From the NCBI GenBank assembly GCA_021464415.1, contig CM038465.1:17763839-17827838 (forward strand): a stretch of 64,000 nucleotides of DNA. Reading direction: 5' to 3'. The translations under genes were made by a program, and so were the position numbers. This document shows, piece by piece, positions 60,052 through 64,000 of the stretch. Position 1 is the first letter of the stretch. Each line of letters begins with the position of its first letter. The notes under the pieces were generated by a model. That model did not search any database, was not told where the DNA came from, and worked only from the letters and a program-made list of their open reading frames with translations. This DNA is from Lonicera japonica. Taxonomy: Eukaryota > Streptophyta > Magnoliopsida > Dipsacales > Caprifoliaceae.

Positions 60052-60900
60052 ATGGTCCTTCTGTTACAACACCATCCAGATATCCAAGAATCAGACATTG
60101 AATCTATTCTCTCAGCACAAGATGAAGCATCCCCAGGAACGATTATGCAGATCCATTATTCTGATAAAGAATCTGTATCTAATCCAGACTCAGAAACAGA
60201 ACTTCTCTCTGATTCATCTCACTCTTCCACAGACTCCAATATCCCCATGATCTATTCCCTTGAAGAATGCATGTCCCTATCCCCTCAGCCATCCCCATAT
60301 GCCAAAATATTTCTCATCCGAAAGCCATATGCCAAACCCGTATCTCTCATTGCTTTCTTTGATACCGGCTCAACCAAATCCTTTATGAACCCAGCAAAGT
60401 TACCATCCACCTATTGGCATAAATTTCCTCCACTCGCTTTTCGAGTCGCAAATGGAGAAATTCTTACAGTCGATATTATTTCCAAATCCATTCAATTGCA
60501 AATCTTCCCTGGAAAAATTATTCGACATAAATTTTATGGTAGCTCCCTCCCCCAGAAAGATATCCTCATTGGTTTCGATATCATTCGTCAAATTTCAAAA
60601 TTGAATTTTGATGATGATGGCCTCCGATTCAAAAAATTCATATTACCCTGGATTAACCCGAAAGAAGCCAATCATATCCAACCACCAGTTCCAATTCTTG
60701 AAGCTCTCACCAGTCCCTCATCCATTGAAACCCTCACTAACCAAATCATCCAAACATCATGTGCAGAATCCCACGCTGAATTTCTGCAAAAAATGTTCAA
60801 ACCCTCTTTGGCAAAATCCCAAATACTTCGTAAAACTTCTTTTCAAGTTGAACGAAGATTTCAACCCAACCAAAGCATCTCACTCAGGAATGAATCCTGA
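60052..60900 (+). pseudogene. Viral aspartic protease (copy 2), followed by a frameshift
   Basis: The frame includes FFDTGSTKSFMNP and ILIGFD, so the protease motifs are intact. An extra A in an A-run near 60790 (CAAAAAATG against CAAAAATG in copy 1) shifts the frame before the RT, and translation ends at 60900. The RT continues in the frame of 60608-61171. Confidence 0.7.
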
Positions 60901-61717
60901 ACATCTTTCATTGGCAGTAGAAGAATTGAACTCATTACTGAAGCAAAAGCTTATTGAAGAAACAACTTCTCAATGGGCATGTGAAGCCTTCTATGTCAAT
61001 AAAAGATCAGAGCAAGTCAGAGGAAAAATGCGTTTAGTCATAAATTACCAGTCATTGAATCACTTTCTCTTAAGTGACAAGTTCTCACTCCCACAGAAGC
61101 ACTCACTATTCAGCCAACTGTCTCATGCTAAGATATTCTCAAAGTTTGATCTTAAGGCAGGTTTTTGGTAAATTGGCATTGAACCAAGTGAGCGACACAA
61201 AACATCATTTTGTATTCCTGGTTATCATTACTAGTGGACTGTCATGCCTTTTGGCCTAAAAAATGCTCCCTCTGTTTTTCAAAAAACAATGGCAGACATA
61301 TTCCAACCACTTATGGCTAATGCGCTCATCTACATTGATGATATACTTCTATATTCTATGGACGTGGAATCCCATTTGAACCTCTTATCTCATTTCTACC
61401 AGCTAGTCCTAGAAAATGGAATTATGTTATCCCAAAAGAAAATGATCATTGCAACCTCAGAAATTGATTTCCTTGGAATGAAGATTTCTAATGGACAAAT
61501 CCAGTTGCAACCTCATATTTCAAAAGATCTCCTCAAATTCCCAGATAAACTCACCTCAATTACCCAAATTCAGCAGTTTCTTGGTCTTGTAAACTACATG
61601 TCACAATTCATCCCCAACCTCTCAAAATACACAGGCCCCTTAGCTGAATTACTCAAAAAAATCCCTCCCCCTGGTCTCAAGTTCATTCTGAATGCATTCG
61701 AAAGCTTAAAAAACTGA
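60791..61717 (+). pseudogene. Viral reverse transcriptase (copy 2), with stops
   Basis: RT phrases lie in order: KMRLVINYQSLN, FSKFDLKAGFW, PFGLKNAPSVF and ALIYIDDILLYS. Two Gln codons have become stops: TAA after KAGFW (61169-61171) and TAG before WTVMPFGL (about 61232-61234). The catalytic YIDD box is kept. The frame ends at 61715-61717, after a shift just before RNase H. Confidence 0.75.
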
Positions 61718-62034
61718 CCCAACACCTACCACCATTACAAATTCCATCCACAGGCAATAGAATCCTACAGACAGATGCTAGTGATTTCTATTGGGCGGCA
61801 ATTCTTTTTGAAGAAATTGATGGAAAAAGAAACGTATGTGGTTACAAGTCAGGCAAGTTCAAGCAATCAAAAAGCCATTACCATTCTACATTCAAAGAAA
61901 TTTTAGCAATTCGCAGAGGAATAGAAAAGTTACAATTCCATCTCATTGGTCATCACTTTACCATTGAGACATACATGAAATCTTTCCCAGCAATGCTACA
62001 ATGCAAGCATAAACAGATACCAAATCCTCAGTTG
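61718..62034 (+). pseudogene. Viral RNase H (copy 2), truncated and catalytically altered
   Basis: QTDASDFYWAAILFEE and FKEILAIRRGIEK carry the first Asp and the Glu. The third acidic site reads TIETYMKSF, with Tyr in place of the Asp kept in copy 1. The domain stops at NPQLL, where the MITE begins, so the C-terminal helix is missing. Confidence 0.7.
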
Positions 62035-62037
62035 TTA

Positions 62038-62344
62038 GGCTCCGTTTGATAGCAACATAAAAAATGAAAATAAAAACAACTAATTTGGGTGAGAAGATGG
62101 AAAATAAGTTGAGGCAAATGGTGAGATCCTCTCCATCTCATACTTATTTTGTGAGTGTATGTCTTCCATCCTCCTTTAATATTTTGAGGAAAAATTTTCT
62201 CCACCATCATCCAAAGAAATTTTTGTCATGGAAAAAAGCAAAAGGTAAAAGTCAATCTCACCACATCCCTCAACTTATTTTCCATCTTCTCACCTAAATT
62301 AATTATTTTTATTTTCATTTTTCATGTTGCTATCAGACGGAGGC
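62038..62344. mobile_element. Tourist MITE 2 (right border of the viral locus)
   Basis: 307 bp with ends GGCTCCGTTTGATAGCAACA and an inverted partner with one change (GCCTCCGTCTGATAGCAACA), flanked by TTA at 62035-62037 and 62345-62347. Aligned in reverse, it matches MITE 1 along its whole length. The left TTA is native viral sequence (GTTGTTACG in copy 1), but the sequence to the right is not viral. Confidence 0.85.
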
Positions 62345-62347
62345 TTA

Positions 62348-64000
62348 AAGTTCAAAAATTATCCCAAAAGTTATAACCCAAATAAATTTGAACCACTATC
62401 GAGAGAAAAAAATTGAAAAGCTAATGAATCACACTTATAGATTGCAAGTTAATTTTGGGCTATGCTTTTTTTTGGGATCATCATGCTTATTATATAAAAA
62501 ATAAAATATTATATAGGATGTATAGATAAAGAACAACAAATTATAAAAAATAGAGGAAGAAAAAATTGCACTCTCATACAGCCATCAATAATCACCTTTA
62601 AGAGGTATTCAATCTATTTTTGTATCGAATTACGTTTCATTTTATTCACTGATTAGTTCACACTCTAAGTGCATTTACGAGCTTCAAATTTTAAGAAAAT
62701 TCATATTTTCATAACAATTAAAATAGGGGACTGGTAAGGAGTGATATAGTTTTAATTTGTGATTAATTGTGGAATTTTTATTTGGAATTTTCTTTATGAG
62801 GAATATTCAATTTGATTTTGCTTTGATTAATTGATAATGACGTGACATGGCGCACTCAATTTAACTTTTGCCTACTTAAGTGAATTCAATTTAGTCATAA
62901 CATATAATTTTTGTGAAAATTGAAATAATAAATATTATTTCATTGAATTATTTTTCAAACAATAAAAATCATATTTTACTGTTTATTTTTTGAAACAATA
63001 TTTTACTGTTTATTTAAACTATATAAATTGTATTTACACGAGCAAATCAAACGAGTCATTTGCTCTAAAGAATTTATTACGACAGTTTGCGTACTGCCAT
63101 CTTTCAACATCTACAAAAGTACAAGACAACAATATTAATCTTTTTGGACTAGAATTAGTTAATTCTTATAATTAAACCAAGAATAAGCCATAATTGCATA
63201 TTTAAAGAGTTTGACACAACTACAATATTCAAGTCAAGTTTTAACTTTTGAACTAAGAAATTAACAGAATTGCAAAGTCTTTTTTTCCCCATGTATCCTC
63301 ATTTTAATTTGGGGAAAAATACATTATACCCCTCCCCTCCCCTTGATATATCGGGTTAACGGGTTGTCCCCTAAATTATTTTACCCTACAACTAACCCTC
63401 CTTATACTATTACAGCCTTTCACATTATCCTAACTTATTTAGAGACTACCATATTTTCAAACAAAGGGGCCCACGTTACATTATTAGTAATAAAATTACA
63501 ATAATGAAATGATTTAAGATAACCAGGAGTGTACGGATAATGGTTTATCGTAGTTATTTTTAAACAATAACGCAATATTATTAATAGTAAAATCACAATA
63601 TGCCAATGAATTAGAGTATACCAAGGACCTTATAACACAATGAGTATGTTCAAAAAATTTAATTGACGCTAATTTATTTGAGATGGAGGTACTAAAACTT
63701 TAATTTATAGTATAACTAAATGACAATTTTTTAGTATTTTAAATAAATAGGCAATGACACTTATACTATGTGATGACTTTTATTAATATTCCATCTTTGG
63801 CTAAAAACTAATTAATCATAAGATGTTGAGTAGTCCAATGGCAACGTATCTTCTATTTTAAGCTCATTTTATTTTAATAAAAAATTATAAGGACAAATAT
63901 GAAAAAAATGAAAAAAACAATTATTGGGCAAAATGAAAAAAATAAATTGAAATCTACTTTTTTTTTCTAACTGGGTTGGGATAAAGTGAAAGGCTGCAAT
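62348..64000. other. AT-rich intergenic DNA, nothing recognised
   Basis: No gene, RNA gene or clear transposon border. A C-rich phrase, TACCCCTCCCCTCCCCTTG, at 63335-63355 may belong to a repeat not resolved here. Short ORFs (for example 62990-63175) match nothing I know. Confidence 0.5.

Larger units (their letters stand above)
58677..62034 (+). other. Endogenous pararetrovirus copy 2, truncated at both ends, defective
   Basis: It starts inside the region before the coat protein (equivalent to about 55990 of copy 1) and ends inside RNase H at a TTG|TTA where a Tourist MITE begins. It corresponds to 52627-55995 of copy 1 in reverse orientation, with high identity, so the two form an inverted repeat with arms of ~3.35 kb and a spacer of ~2.7 kb. 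Its breaks differ from those of copy 1, so the two decayed separately. There is no movement protein, leader or promoter. Confidence 0.8.

Noticed and set aside
62064..62297. 77-codon ORF after the second viral copy
   Set aside because: It lies entirely inside Tourist MITE 2 and is a by-product of the inverted repeat.

Overview
The window is nuclear DNA of a flowering plant, most likely a eudicot. It is AT-rich, has spliced genes with GT-AG introns, and most of its length is transposable elements of typical plant families. Only one conserved housekeeping gene is present: the nuclear gene for mitochondrial ribosomal protein mL41, in three coding exons from 14409 to 19246. No species can be named from the sequence alone.

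Left part (1-14 kb). Nested, degenerate retroelements: a minus-strand Ty3/gypsy (Tekay/Del-like) element running out of the window (gag, protease, start of RT, tRNA-Met primer site, 2.05-kb LTR), a piece of a CACTA TNP2 transposase, a 2.6-kb solo LTR, a Ty1/copia LTR and a 5'-truncated RTE-type LINE. An orphan exon-like ORF lies at 9.9 kb.

Middle part (14-45 kb). The mL41 gene, with a Helitron in its second intron, is followed by five tandem copies (U1-U5) of a segment that starts with the mL41 terminal exon and carries, on the opposite strand, a two-exon gene for a small secreted cysteine-rich peptide (signal peptide in exon 1, an eight-cysteine domain in exon 2; defensin-like/NCR-like or knottin-like). 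Three copies are intact (B, D, E), one lacks exon 1 (A) and one is a fragment (C). Because the units are paralogous, each later transposon can be compared with an empty site in a sister unit. This gives precise boundaries for a Tourist element with a nested Helitron, a 9-bp-TSD MULE, an 8-bp-TSD hAT MITE, a solo LTR, a second Tourist-like element and a 4.9-kb CACTA element.

Right part (45-64 kb). A probable Pack-MULE with ~190-bp inverted termini carries what looks like the 5' UTR and first exon of a nucleobase-ascorbate transporter (NAT11/12-type) gene. Then come two defective copies of an endogenous Caulimoviridae pararetrovirus (MP-CP-protease-RT-RNase H polyprotein, petuvirus/florendovirus-like) arranged head to head as a large imperfect inverted repeat. 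Related Tourist MITEs in mirror orientation lie at the two outer ends. Both viral copies carry several independent stops, frameshifts and motif losses and look non-functional.

The most unusual feature is the segmental array that ties a ribosomal-protein terminal exon to a small family of secreted cysteine-rich peptide genes. Second is the palindromic pararetrovirus locus, whose arms would form double-stranded RNA if read through.
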